A DNA stretch of 64,000 nt from Alkalibacillus aidingensis. Lineage in GTDB: Bacteria; Bacillota; Bacilli; Bacillales; Alkalibacillaceae. Positions 43,194-53,438 of this stretch are shown here, piece by piece (the stretch's first letter is position 1; each line of letters opens with the position of its first letter). The stretch is from contig NZ_JABXWU010000003.1 in NCBI RefSeq assembly GCF_014595945.1, forward strand, positions 124,001 through 188,000. Reading direction: 5' to 3'. Below the pieces are notes generated by a model that was not told the DNA's origin, made no database searches, and saw nothing but the letters and a program-made list of their open reading frames with translations. A program made the position numbers and the translations under genes.

Positions 43194-46100
43194 GTGGGTT
43201 TACAGTTTATTTTAGGACGAGCTGGATCAGAGATTGGCTCGTACTGTTTAGAAGAAATTGAACGTGAATTAAAACAGGATCCAACAGGTGATCCGATTTT
43301 TTATATTGTTCCAGACCAAATGGCATTTCAACAAGAGTATGATTTATTAAGAAAAAGCGATTTAGCTGGGTCTATTCGTGCTCAGGTGTTTAGCTTCTCA
43401 CGGTTAGCTTGGTTTGTGTTCCAAGAAGTAGGAGGGGGTACGAAGCCATTTGTGACGTCAACTGGAATCCAAATGCTGTTAAGAAAAATTGCCGAGGAAC
43501 ATCAGGAGTCGTTTGATGCTTTTCAAAAAGCGATGGATAAGCAAGGTTTTATCGACCAGTTGGAGAAAATGATCACCGAGTTGAAAAGATATCGTGTGAC
43601 ACCGGAATCGTTGCAAAGCGTTCTAGATGAGTTGAGTCGTTTTGAGCATTTAACGCCTAATGAAATGGCGTTAAAGCATAAGCTTGAAGATCTATTACTT
43701 ATTTATGAAAAATTAGATGAACAACTCAAAGGGCATTATGTGGATAGTGAGGATCAGCTTGAACTGTTGGTTGAAAAAATTGCTCAAACTAATGTGTTAA
43801 GCCAGTCAACTATTTATATCGATGGCTTCTATCGGTTTACACCACAAGAGCTTTATGTTCTAGAAGCACTCATGCGTTATACAAAAGAGGTTAAAGTTGC
43901 ACTCATCTTAGATGAAAAGCACCAAGAAGTGGGTGAACTTGATTTATTCTTCCAAACGCGTAAGACTTATGAATCGTTAATCGAAATGGCTGATCATCAT
44001 CAGATAAATGTAAAAGACACGATTAAGCTTTATCCTGATGAGCGTCGCTTTAAAGATAACTTGGCATTTCAACATCTAGAGCGCCATTTTGACCAACATC
44101 CGGTGCAAACTTTTGAAGGGGAGGCACCGATCAAATTAGTTGAGGCGGTTCATCCAAGAGCAGAAGTCGAAGGGGTTGCTCAAGAGATGATTCGCTTAGT
44201 ACGTGAAGAAGGCTATCGTTATCGCGATTTTGCGGTGTTAATGCGTGATGATCGTACTTATCATGACTTAATTGAAACTATTTTTAAAGATTATGATATT
44301 CCAGTTTTCTTAGATGAAAAGAGAACGATGTTAAACCATCCGTTTATCGAGTTAATCCGTAGTGCGTTAGAATTGGTTGAACGAAACTGGCGTTATGATA
44401 CGTTATTTAGGTTACTTAAGACAGGCTTTATTAAACCCACAAATGAGGCGTATCCATTAAATGAAGAGGCGATTGATCTACTAGAAAATTATGTGCTTGA
44501 ATACGGAATTCGTACGCGTGAACAGTGGTTAAAGGAGCAGGGTTGGACTTATCAACGCTTATTTGGACTTGATATTCGTAAGCAAACAGACGAAGAGTTA
44601 GAAGTACAAAAACAAATAAATGCATACCGTCAACAGGTCGTAGATTACTTAGAGATGTTTGATGAACAAATACGCCAAGCTAAAACGGTCAAGGAGCGCT
44701 GTCAAGTTATTTATAGCTGGCTTGAACAAATTGCAGCACCTGAAACGTTGGAAGCACTTCGTGACGATTTTGATGCTCGTGGTGATGTCGAAACAGCACG
44801 TGAACAAGAGCAGGCATGGCAAGCAGTCATGCAGCTATTTGATGAAATGGTCGACATGTTAGGTGAAGAGGAGTTTTCTTTGAAATTGTTTGGCGAGGTT
44901 ATGGAAGCAGGTTTTGAGACACTAAAGTTTTCCCATGTTCCCCCAACCATTGATCACGTGATTGTTGGTAATGTTGAACGCTCCCGTATTACCGATGTGA
45001 AGGTGAACTTTATTTTAGGAGTTAATGAAGGTGTGTTCCCGATGAAACCAATGAGTGAAGGGTTAGTCACCGATGAAGAGCGTGAATTATTAGACTCACA
45101 AGGGATCACATTAGCGGATCAGGCGGACCGGGTCTTATTAGATGATCGTTTTTATATGTACTTAGCATTTACTCTCGGAAGTGAACAGTTATGGGTGAGT
45201 CATCCGTTTAGTGATGCAGAGGGAAATCAAAAGACCGAGGCCCCCATTATTAAACAACTAAAAACGATGTACCCACAAGCAGAAGTGAAAATGTTACTCG
45301 ATGATGAGGATGAAGAAGATCCACTTCGATTTATTACCAATCCAGTAAAGTCACGTGCGATATTAACAGCTGAATTATCAAGATATTTGCGTGGTTATCC
45401 AATTGCCGGGGTTTATTGGGATACCCTACATTGGTTTATGGAAAAAGAATCAAAAACAGATGAAACCCAGCAAATTTTAAGCAGTTTATTTTATCGCAAC
45501 GAGCCAGTTGACCTCGAACCAGAAACAGCTAAGCAAATATTTGATACAACCATCAAATCGAGTGTGTCGCGCTTAGAAACCTACCATCAGTGTGCTTATC
45601 ATTATTTTGCTAAATACACGTTAGGTCTTAAGGAACGTAACTTATATCAATTAGAAGCTCCGGATATCGGTCAATTATTTCATGAATCCTTAAGATTTAT
45701 TACTGAATGGGTGTATGAAGATGGTAAGGCGTTTTTCGAACTCACAGAGGAGGAAATTTTACAATATGCACGTCGGGCAATTAATCAGTTGGCCCCAATC
45801 CTACAGCATCAAATCTTGTTTAGCTCAAATCGTTACCGTTATATTTTACGTAAGTTAGAACAGGTAATCATTCGGGCAACAACGGTTTTAGCTAACCAAT
45901 CAAAGCAATCAGACTTTGTACCAGCAGGAATTGAGATTGGGTTTGGTCGTCGGGAAAAGTTACCACCACTAACACTTGATTTACCGGATGGGTATCAATT
46001 AGAACTAAGTGGTAGAGTGGACCGAGTCGATCAGGCTGAAATTGACAATCAATTATTTTTACGAATTATTGACTATAAGTCTAGCAAGAAAGATTTAAGC

Positions 46101-46676
46101 TTAGTTGATGTGTATTATGGATTAGCCCTCCAGATGTTAACGTATTTAGATGTCGTTTTAACTCATTCTGATCGTTGGTTAGGAAAAGAAGTGGAGCCTG
46201 CGGGTGTCTTGTACTTCCATGTGCATAACCCGACTTTAAATGAAACGGATATTAAGTCCTCGGTGGAAGAGGAACTATTTAAACAATATAAAATGAAGGG
46301 CTGGCTATTAGAAGATGAGCAGGTTGCAGCTGCCATGGATAAGTCAGTTACCGGTACGTCACAAATTGCACCATTTGGTGTGAGAAAAGATGGTACTTTT
46401 ACAAAGACTTCAAGAACTGTTGATAAAGATATTTTTAAGCGAATGAATCAATATGTCAGAGGGGTCATGCGTCAAGCGGGTAGTGAAATTGTACAAGGTG
46501 ATGTTAGGCTAAATCCTATTCAAAAGAAAGATCATGTCGCTTGTACATTTTGTCCGTATAAGTCAGTCTGCCAATTTGATCCATCACTAGAGGAAAAGGA
46601 TTATGAACGTTTGAAGGAAGAAAAAGACGAAGTGATGCTCGAGAAAATGTTAGCAAGAGAGGGGGAGAATAAATGA
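43194..46676 (+). CDS. addB: Helicase-nuclease subunit AddB (RexB), Walker A lost
   Basis: 1160 aa from the GTG at 43194 (product begins MGLQFILGRAGSEIG), with AGGGGGA about 6 nt upstream; an ATG at 43188 is too close. The UvrD-like fold is inactive as a helicase in AddB. A RecB-like nuclease domain lies near the C-terminus (LRIIDYKSS). Iron-sulphur cysteines are at YHQCAYHYF and CTFCPYKSVCQF. The N-terminal P-loop, GxxGSGKT in B. subtilis as I recall it, reads GRAGSEIG here, so the phosphate-binding Lys and Thr are gone. With AddA it resects double-strand ends and recognises Chi. Confidence 0.95.
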   Translation: MGLQFILGRAGSEIGSYCLEEIERELKQDPTGDPIFYIVPDQMAFQQEYDLLRKSDLAGSIRAQVFSFSRLAWFVFQEVGGGTKPFVTSTGIQMLLRKIAEEHQESFDAFQKAMDKQGFIDQLEKMITELKRYRVTPESLQSVLDELSRFEHLTPNEMALKHKLEDLLLIYEKLDEQLKGHYVDSEDQLELLVEKIAQTNVLSQSTIYIDGFYRFTPQELYVLEALMRYTKEVKVALILDEKHQEVGELDLFFQTRKTYESLIEMADHHQINVKDTIKLYPDERRFKDNLAFQHLERHFDQHPVQTFEGEAPIKLVEAVHPRAEVEGVAQEMIRLVREEGYRYRDFAVLMRDDRTYHDLIETIFKDYDIPVFLDEKRTMLNHPFIELIRSALELVERNWRYDTLFRLLKTGFIKPTNEAYPLNEEAIDLLENYVLEYGIRTREQWLKEQGWTYQRLFGLDIRKQTDEELEVQKQINAYRQQVVDYLEMFDEQIRQAKTVKERCQVIYSWLEQIAAPETLEALRDDFDARGDVETAREQEQAWQAVMQLFDEMVDMLGEEEFSLKLFGEVMEAGFETLKFSHVPPTIDHVIVGNVERSRITDVKVNFILGVNEGVFPMKPMSEGLVTDEERELLDSQGITLADQADRVLLDDRFYMYLAFTLGSEQLWVSHPFSDAEGNQKTEAPIIKQLKTMYPQAEVKMLLDDEDEEDPLRFITNPVKSRAILTAELSRYLRGYPIAGVYWDTLHWFMEKESKTDETQQILSSLFYRNEPVDLEPETAKQIFDTTIKSSVSRLETYHQCAYHYFAKYTLGLKERNLYQLEAPDIGQLFHESLRFITEWVYEDGKAFFELTEEEILQYARRAINQLAPILQHQILFSSNRYRYILRKLEQVIIRATTVLANQSKQSDFVPAGIEIGFGRREKLPPLTLDLPDGYQLELSGRVDRVDQAEIDNQLFLRIIDYKSSKKDLSLVDVYYGLALQMLTYLDVVLTHSDRWLGKEVEPAGVLYFHVHNPTLNETDIKSSVEEELFKQYKMKGWLLEDEQVAAAMDKSVTGTSQIAPFGVRKDGTFTKTSRTVDKDIFKRMNQYVRGVMRQAGSEIVQGDVRLNPIQKKDHVACTFCPYKSVCQFDPSLEEKDYERLKEEKDEVMLEKMLAREGENK

Positions 46677-49600
46677 AGTGGACAAAGGAGCAAGAATTAG
46701 CTATTTATGAAGGTGGCAAGGATATTCTCGTCTCTGCAGCAGCTGGCTCGGGGAAGACGGCCGTGTTAGTCGAGCGAATTATTCAAAAGATGCTCGATGA
46801 AGAAGATCCCTATAATATTGATGAAATGTTAGTGGCGACCTTCACGAATGCAGCAGCCCAAGAAATGAGAACTAGAGTCGGCCAAGCTTTGGAGAAAGCA
46901 TTAGAGTCGAACCCTAAGAGTGTCCATTTAAAAAAACAAATCGCCCTTCTCCAGCGAGCGAATATTTCAACGTTACATGCTTTTTGTATGAATGTTGTGC
47001 GTAAGTATAGTTACCAATTGGATATAGACCCTAGTTTTCGTATTTTAGATAATGTAGAGTCTGAATTACTCAAAAGAGATGTGATCCAAGAGGTTTTTGA
47101 ATATTGGTATGGAAAAGAAGGTGAGGAACAGGAAGCCTTTTTCCGTTTTGTTGACAGCTTTTCTAATGACCGTAATGATGAGCAGGTAGAAGAGCTCGTA
47201 CTAAAAGTCCATAACTTTGCGATCCAGAATCCTTGGCCAGTTCAATGGTTAGATGAATTGGTTGAGATGTATGATGTTGGTGACGATTCAACTCTTGATG
47301 ATTTAGTATGGATGCCGTATGCCAGAGCAGATATTAAAGAGGCGTTTGAATCCTTAATGTTTGACGTGAATCATGCGATCAATCTGGCACAAGAGGTTGA
47401 TGGCCCTCAGCATTATTTAGAAACGTTAGAACAGGATAAAGAATTATTTCAACAAGTGATGGAGTATATAGGAGCTCCCTGGGAAGATTTACGCCATGCT
47501 TTGTTAGAAAGACAAAGTTTTGCTCGTTTATCTAGCAAAAAAGTAGAATGTAACGAAGATTTAAAGCAGCGTGTGAAAGATATAAGAGACCGTTATAAGA
47601 AGAAGTATTCAGGGGTAATCAAGCAATGGTTTCAGCGCGAACCATCCGCTTTAGTGAATGATTTACGGAAATTAAAACCACAAATTGAACAGCTAGTTAA
47701 GGTGGTTAAAGAGTTTGATGAACGATTAGAAGTGGAAAAACTGGAGCGAGGCGTTGTTGATTTTTCAGATCTAGAGCATTACAGCTTACAAATACTTTTG
47801 AGTGAAGACGCTACCCCTGATAACCTAAAGCCATCTGAGGTTGCTAAACAATTCCAAAAACAGTTTCGTGAAGTGTTGATTGACGAATATCAAGATACCA
47901 ACTTGGTTCAAGAAACAATCCTAACGATGCTAACAGGAGATGAATCTGGTGGCAATCTATTTATGGTTGGAGATGTGAAGCAAAGTATTTACGGCTTCCG
48001 TCACGCTGAGCCAAGCTTGTTTATGAAAAAGTATCAAGAATTCCAAAATGGTGAGAATTCAAATATGCGAATTGACCTAGCTAGAAACTTTCGTAGTCGT
48101 TTTGAAGTGTTATCTAGCACGAACTACGTTTTTCGACAGTTGTTAGATGAACAAGTTGGTGACATGGAATACGAAAAAGAGGCTGAATTAATTTACAGTA
48201 ATAAGGTTTATGATACGTTAACAACTTCAGATGTGGATACAGAGCTTCATATTATCACACGTGATAAAGATGACGAGAGCGAAGAGCAATCTGATGAGTG
48301 GAAGTACCTTGAGAAAGCCCAACTTGAAGCGCGAGCTTATGCAAAGAAAATTCAATCTTGGGTAGGTACGGATGGCTCTCGGCCGATGTCTATCATTGAT
48401 AAAGAAACCGAGCGTCCAAGACCGGTAAAGTACAAGGATATTGTCATTCTCATGCGCTCAAAACCTTGGTTTGGTGTCGTGGTAGAGGAGCTTAAGCAGT
48501 TAGGGATACCGGTGTATGCAGATATGTCAGAGGGATACTTAGAAGCGATTGAAGTACAAGTGATGTTAAACTTGTTGAAATCAATTGATAATCCTAAGCA
48601 GGATATCCCACTTGCGAGTGTGTTGAAATCACCTATTGTCGGTTTAAATGAAGATGAGTTAGCAAAGATTCGTCTGCATGGACGAAAGGAGACATTTCAT
48701 CAAGCTGTTAAAAATTACATGAGAGCTGGTGAGGACGGCGAATTAATTCGTCGTTTGGAACGGTTTTTTAGCATGTTTACCAAATGGCGCCAAGAAGCAA
48801 GGTATGGTGCTTTATCTCAACTGATTTGGCAAATTTATCGCGAGACAGGTTATTATGAATTTGTCGGTGGCACACCCGGTGGTAAGCAGCGACAAGCCAA
48901 CTTGCGCGCTCTTTATGACCGAGCACGTAGTTATGAGAACACAGCCTATCGAGGTCTCTTTCGTTTTTTACGTTTTATCGAAAAAATGGAGGAGAACGGA
49001 GAGGATCTAGCAGCTGCACGTGCATTAGGTGAGCAAGAAGATGTTGTTAGACTGATGTCGATTCACTCTAGTAAAGGTTTGGAATTCCCCATAGTGATTC
49101 TGGGTGCAGCTGATAAGGATTTTAACACAGCTGATTATAAGAAACGTTATTTGATGCATAAGCGCCTTGGCTTAGGGGCTAAGTTTATGGATGTGGATAA
49201 TCGCATTATGTATAAAACGTTCCCATTTGAAGCAATTTCGGTTGCCAATAAGCGTGAAATGTTAGCCGAGGAGATGCGTGTTTTATACGTTGCTTTAACA
49301 CGAGCAAAGGAGAAGCTAGTCATTGTTGGAACGATTAACGACTGGGACAAACGTCATGCTAAGTGGCAGGAGATTGCTTCGCATCCACAATGGGTCTTAC
49401 CACCACACGTTCGAGTAGAGCAATCCAACTATTTAAATTGGATTGGTATGTCATTAATCAGACATGGTGGGACGGATAAATTAGGGGAAGGGCCAGTTGA
49501 CAGACAGGTTCCTAGTGAAATTCGTGATGATGATTCAACATGGCAGGTTTGGATTGAACATGCGAGTGTTTATGAAGAACCTGAGTGGATTACGGTCAAA

Positions 49601-50395
49601 CGTAATGATGATTTAGAACAAGCGATTAAAGAATGGGACTCTAGTAAAATTGAAGCAAAGTCAGATGAATTTGACAAAGTTGGTCAACGTTTAACCTTTT
49701 CATATTCTTTTCCAAGTAGTGTTCATCACCGAGCGAAGCAAACGGTTACGGAGTTAAAAAGATTACGACAAGAGGAAGATGAGACCAGTGCGACTGATTT
49801 CATAAGACGTTCAATAAAGCATTCACTCAAACGTCCACGTTTTATGCAACAAGATGACCAAACGCTGACGAAGGCCGAAATCGGTAGTGCGATGCACGCT
49901 GTTATGCAACATCTTCCTTTTAATCGTGAATGGGAGGAAGACGGTTTACGTGAGTTTGTATCTGATTTAGTTATCAAGGAAATTTTGACTGATGAGGAAG
50001 CAGATGCGGTTGATTATCAGTCAATTTTACAACTGTTTAAAACACCAGTTGGCCAGATGCTGCTAAATGCAGATGAGGTTAAACGCGAATTACCATTTAC
50101 GATGGAGCTAAGTGCCAAGGAGATCTATCCAGATTGGCAGGATGACACAGATGAAAGTGTGCTCATTCAAGGTGTCATTGATTGTATTATTAAGTATGAA
50201 GGTAAGTGGTATTTAGTTGATTATAAAACAGATCGCGTTGTCGGTGATCTTGATGATCAGCAGATTAAAAGACTGTCTGACCGTTACAAATTGCAGGTTG
50301 ATCTATATTGTCGCGCCTTTGAGAGTATATGGAATGTTGATTTAGAAGGAGTATTCTTGTATTACTTTGATCGTTCACTAATGATTAACCTTTAA
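46673..50395 (+). CDS. addA: Helicase-nuclease subunit AddA (RexA)
   Basis: 1240 aa; the ATG overlaps the addB stop (ATGA). UvrD-type helicase with Walker A SAAAGSGKTAVLVE (residues 21-34), motif II LIDEYQDTN near 405 and later motifs VMVGDVKQSIYGFRHAEP and RLMSIHSSKGLEFP. A C-terminal RecB-family nuclease domain shows VIDCIIKYEGKWYLVDYKTD. It is the motor and 3'-strand nuclease of AddAB. No sbcD follows, unlike B. subtilis. Confidence 0.96.
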   Translation: MKWTKEQELAIYEGGKDILVSAAAGSGKTAVLVERIIQKMLDEEDPYNIDEMLVATFTNAAAQEMRTRVGQALEKALESNPKSVHLKKQIALLQRANISTLHAFCMNVVRKYSYQLDIDPSFRILDNVESELLKRDVIQEVFEYWYGKEGEEQEAFFRFVDSFSNDRNDEQVEELVLKVHNFAIQNPWPVQWLDELVEMYDVGDDSTLDDLVWMPYARADIKEAFESLMFDVNHAINLAQEVDGPQHYLETLEQDKELFQQVMEYIGAPWEDLRHALLERQSFARLSSKKVECNEDLKQRVKDIRDRYKKKYSGVIKQWFQREPSALVNDLRKLKPQIEQLVKVVKEFDERLEVEKLERGVVDFSDLEHYSLQILLSEDATPDNLKPSEVAKQFQKQFREVLIDEYQDTNLVQETILTMLTGDESGGNLFMVGDVKQSIYGFRHAEPSLFMKKYQEFQNGENSNMRIDLARNFRSRFEVLSSTNYVFRQLLDEQVGDMEYEKEAELIYSNKVYDTLTTSDVDTELHIITRDKDDESEEQSDEWKYLEKAQLEARAYAKKIQSWVGTDGSRPMSIIDKETERPRPVKYKDIVILMRSKPWFGVVVEELKQLGIPVYADMSEGYLEAIEVQVMLNLLKSIDNPKQDIPLASVLKSPIVGLNEDELAKIRLHGRKETFHQAVKNYMRAGEDGELIRRLERFFSMFTKWRQEARYGALSQLIWQIYRETGYYEFVGGTPGGKQRQANLRALYDRARSYENTAYRGLFRFLRFIEKMEENGEDLAAARALGEQEDVVRLMSIHSSKGLEFPIVILGAADKDFNTADYKKRYLMHKRLGLGAKFMDVDNRIMYKTFPFEAISVANKREMLAEEMRVLYVALTRAKEKLVIVGTINDWDKRHAKWQEIASHPQWVLPPHVRVEQSNYLNWIGMSLIRHGGTDKLGEGPVDRQVPSEIRDDDSTWQVWIEHASVYEEPEWITVKRNDDLEQAIKEWDSSKIEAKSDEFDKVGQRLTFSYSFPSSVHHRAKQTVTELKRLRQEEDETSATDFIRRSIKHSLKRPRFMQQDDQTLTKAEIGSAMHAVMQHLPFNREWEEDGLREFVSDLVIKEILTDEEADAVDYQSILQLFKTPVGQMLLNADEVKRELPFTMELSAKEIYPDWQDDTDESVLIQGVIDCIIKYEGKWYLVDYKTDRVVGDLDDQQIKRLSDRYKLQVDLYCRAFESIWNVDLEGVFLYYFDRSLMINL

Positions 50396-50444
50396 ATACC
50401 AAGCGCCATTTCATACTGTGAAATGGCGCTTGGTATGTTTTTTA
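50396..50444 (+). terminator. addBA terminator
   Basis: A perfect 18-bp stem (ATACCAAGCGCCATTTCA and its complement) with a 5-nt loop and six T on the plus strand. Confidence 0.95.
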
Positions 50445-50454
50445 TATTAACCTT

Positions 50455-51003
50455 TCATTGTTGAGCATAATCAATTGAATTGGCGATATCGACCAAATTA
50501 TCGGGTGTAATGAGCTCTGTAATTCTTCGGTCAATACTAATCATATACTGCCAACCTTCCTTTTCGAAAACGAACACATTAAACCCAGCAATAGCTATAT
50601 ACTTAGCTTCATTCCCATAATTGAGTGAGTACTTTCCAAGAGTTTCCTTGTTTTCGATGGGGATTTTTTCTTCTAATGGTCGAATATCAATTTTATAATG
50701 ATTGATTAATAATTCTTCATTTAAAAAAGTGATTTCAAGTGAATGGCCTAGTTGGTTTTCCTCTCCGTTTTTAAATCGTCCGAACTGATGTGTAAATTCA
50801 ATGGGTGGAACACGTAATGGCAGTGTTACGCTCCGACCGTAATATTCTTCGAACGCTCCAACGGCCTCTTCTACCGTCGTATAACCCAGATCAGGGAATG
50901 ACTCTTCAAATGGTTTAGGATTATCTACTTCCTGCCCTTCGACAGATAAGGTTGGAAACATAGCTAAAATAGCTATTAATAAAAGGTGCAGAACTTTCCA
51001 CAT
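50455..51003 (-). CDS. Exported protein, unknown
   Basis: 182 aa from ATG 51003, with TAGGTGATG upstream. A signal peptide (WKVLHLLLIAILAMFPTLSVEGQ) is followed by a beta-rich body; no lipobox. I do not recognise a family. It is convergent with addA and divergent from the metal ATPase. Confidence 0.65.
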   Translation of the reverse strand: MWKVLHLLLIAILAMFPTLSVEGQEVDNPKPFEESFPDLGYTTVEEAVGAFEEYYGRSVTLPLRVPPIEFTHQFGRFKNGEENQLGHSLEITFLNEELLINHYKIDIRPLEEKIPIENKETLGKYSLNYGNEAKYIAIAGFNVFVFEKEGWQYMISIDRRITELITPDNLVDIANSIDYAQQ

Positions 51004-51097
51004 AACATCACCTAGCATTCATTTTCTCGTATCTTTCCCCATATAATGATTAATTATCCTGTCACAGAAGTTTAAACAACAATGTGATGTATTTAAT

Positions 51098-51126
51098 TTT
51101 ATTTAAAAAGTGAGGTATGCTATAAT
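51098..51126 (+). promoter_or_regulatory. Promoter of the P1B-4 ATPase
   Basis: TTTATT, a 17-nt spacer and TATAAT (51121-51126), with an extended -10 TGC just before it. Confidence 0.65.
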
Positions 51127-51130
51127 CAGA

Positions 51131-51145
51131 TTATAATAATTATAA
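51131..51145. promoter_or_regulatory. PerR operator
   Basis: TTATAATAATTATAA matches the Bacillus PerR box TTATAATNATTATAA at every position. It lies directly downstream of the -10, about where transcription should begin, so PerR would repress the pump until peroxide or metal imbalance releases it. Confidence 0.88.
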
Positions 51146-51181
51146 ATAAATACTTATTATAAACAGGATAGGGGGAGGACT

Positions 51182-53083
51182 ATGGAGAATTCTACTTCAT
51201 TATGGGGAAATATATCACGACATCTGGAAATGATCTTTGCAGGTCTTGGTGGGGTGTTGTTACTAACGGCGTTTATTTCAGAGTCTTATGATGCCGGTGC
51301 CCTTACTGCAGTTTTATATATATTAGCTTACGTGGTTGGTGGTTATTTTAAGGCAAAAGAAGGCGTTCTTGACCTTATTCATGATCATACCTTAAATGTT
51401 GAAATCCTCATGATTTTAGCGGCAATCGGAGCTGCCTCAATAGGTTATTGGCATGAAGGCGCGATCTTAATCTTTATCTTTTCAGTGAGTGGTGCTTTAG
51501 AAACTTATGCGACACAAAAGAGTGAGCGTGATCTATCGACATTAATTCAACTGGCACCTGAAGAGGCAAATAGATTAAAAGAAGACGATACGGTCGAAAC
51601 GGTAGCTTTGGATGCCTTAAATGTTGGTGATCGTGTACTTGTTAGAAATGGTGAACGGATTCCGGTAGACGGGGAGATTCTATCCGGTCAAACTTCTATT
51701 GATGAATCCACTATTACCGGGGAATCGATTCCAGATGATAAGCAATCAGGTGATGAGGTGTTTAACGGAACGATTAATGGAGATGGTTCTGTTATTGTTC
51801 AAGTGACTAAACGAAACCAAGATTCTTTATTCCAAAAAATGATTCGCCTGGTTGAAGAAGCAAAAGAAAATCGTCCTCCGAGCCAGCAATTAATCGAAAA
51901 AATTGAAGGTCCTTATGTAATCACGGTTCTTGTAGTAGTTGGATTAATGCTAGTGTTTCCACCATTTGTTCTCGGGTTTGACTTTGAGGAAACCTTTTAT
52001 CGAGCCATGGTGTTATTAGTTGTTGCCTCCCCTTGTGCGGTGGTTGCATCTATTATGCCAACACTACTTTCGGCGATTAGTACGGGGGCGAGAAAAGGAG
52101 TACTTATGAAAGGTGGAAGTTACTTAGAGCAGTTATCAAAGGTGAAATCAGTTGCTTTTGATAAAACAGGAACGATTACAAAGGGTGAACCTGAGGTGAC
52201 TGACTTTTATGTTAAAGAGGGAATTGATGAGTCACATGTTCTAGAGCATGTCGTCGCTATTGAAAACCAATCCAACCACCCACTAGCACGAGCAATTGTT
52301 CATTATGGTGAAACTAAACAAGTGGAATTCAAAAATGGTATTAATGAAATGGAAAATATAACTGGGTATGGTGTGAAAGCCATCTTTAATCAAGAAGCTT
52401 GGTATATCGGTAATGAGCAGTTGATGAAATTAATGGAAGAGAATGTAGAGATCCCCTCTGATATACAAGAACGTAAATCCTACCTGCAAGGACAAGGGAA
52501 AACCGTTATGCTGATAGGTAAAGAAGGATTGGTGACAGGGTTAGTGGCGGTTAAGGATCAAATTAGGCCTGAGGCAAAACAGTTAATTCAATCATTGAAT
52601 GAAAAAGGAATAAAAACGATCATGATCACTGGTGATAATGAACAGACGGCACAATCGATCAGCAGTGAAGCAGGAATTAAGGAGTGGATTTCTGGTTGTT
52701 TACCTGAACAAAAGGTGAAAGAAGTCGCCCATTTAAAAGAAACTTATGAATCAGTTGCAATGGTTGGTGATGGGGTGAATGATGCACCAGCTATGGCTAA
52801 AGCCGATATTGGAATTGCTATGGGTTCAGGAACTGATGTGGCCATTGAAACAGCTGATATGGTGTTGATGAATAGTAAGCTTGAAAATATCACCTTATCA
52901 TTTAATTTATCCTCAAGATTAAATCGAATTATTAAGCAAAACTTAGTCTTTTCCATTGGTGTGATTATTGTTTTAATCGTTGCTAACTTCTCTCAAAGTT
53001 TAACGTTACCTTATGGCGTCATTGCCCATGAAGGAAGCACCATTCTAGTTATCTTAAATGGATTAAGAATGTTAAAAGAATAA
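51182..53083 (+). CDS. pfeT: P1B-4-type metal-efflux ATPase (PfeT/ZosA-like)
   Basis: 633 aa with GGGGGAGG before the ATG. The actuator motif TGES, the phosphorylation site FDKTGTITKG and the hinge GDGVNDAPAMAKADIG are intact. The metal site in the sixth helix is SPC (VASPCAVVASIMP), and HEGST lies near the C-terminus; SPC plus HEG[GS]T marks the P1B-4 class. There is no N-terminal CxxC domain. B. subtilis PfeT (formerly ZosA) is a PerR-controlled Fe(II) efflux pump, and the perfect PerR box here supports the same role. Confidence 0.88.
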   Translation: MENSTSLWGNISRHLEMIFAGLGGVLLLTAFISESYDAGALTAVLYILAYVVGGYFKAKEGVLDLIHDHTLNVEILMILAAIGAASIGYWHEGAILIFIFSVSGALETYATQKSERDLSTLIQLAPEEANRLKEDDTVETVALDALNVGDRVLVRNGERIPVDGEILSGQTSIDESTITGESIPDDKQSGDEVFNGTINGDGSVIVQVTKRNQDSLFQKMIRLVEEAKENRPPSQQLIEKIEGPYVITVLVVVGLMLVFPPFVLGFDFEETFYRAMVLLVVASPCAVVASIMPTLLSAISTGARKGVLMKGGSYLEQLSKVKSVAFDKTGTITKGEPEVTDFYVKEGIDESHVLEHVVAIENQSNHPLARAIVHYGETKQVEFKNGINEMENITGYGVKAIFNQEAWYIGNEQLMKLMEENVEIPSDIQERKSYLQGQGKTVMLIGKEGLVTGLVAVKDQIRPEAKQLIQSLNEKGIKTIMITGDNEQTAQSISSEAGIKEWISGCLPEQKVKEVAHLKETYESVAMVGDGVNDAPAMAKADIGIAMGSGTDVAIETADMVLMNSKLENITLSFNLSSRLNRIIKQNLVFSIGVIIVLIVANFSQSLTLPYGVIAHEGSTILVILNGLRMLKE

Positions 53084-53123
53084 GACAAAGAGACTTGGAC
53101 AAATGTTTATAATTAAACTAATG

Positions 53124-53168
53124 ACCGTCCAATGAACTGATCGTTTAATCATTGGACGGTGTCTTTTT
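53124..53168 (+). terminator. Terminator of the P1B-4 ATPase gene
   Basis: A perfect stem ACCGTCCAATGA / TCATTGGACGGT is followed by a T run. Confidence 0.92.
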
Positions 53169-53177
53169 AATTCATCG

Positions 53178-53396
53178 TTATTTATTCCCAGCGATTTGTT
53201 GATCTTTTAAATCTGGGTCAACTGGATTAGAAGTACTTAGTAGATTATTAGTTTGGATTAATTGTCCGGTATTTAATGCACCAGACCCTGCGTTTGATTT
53301 AGAAGAGCTTTTGGGTGCAATATAAAAGGCATCTCCAAAGTTGACAGTTCCTCCATCAACACTATTAATCTTTAATGGGCCAACAATAGACGGCAT
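53178..53396 (-). CDS. gerPF: Spore germination protein GerPF
   Basis: 72 aa, starting MPSIVGPLKINSVDGGTVNFGDAFYIAPKS, the GerPF/GerPA family signature. The last gene of the six-gene gerP operon. GerP proteins help nutrients pass through the spore coat to the germinant receptors. Confidence 0.92.
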   Translation of the reverse strand: MPSIVGPLKINSVDGGTVNFGDAFYIAPKSSSKSNAGSGALNTGQLIQTNNLLSTSNPVDPDLKDQQIAGNK

Positions 53397-53438
53397 CTCA
53401 TCACCTTCTTATTATAAATAAAATCCTATTCCTCACAA

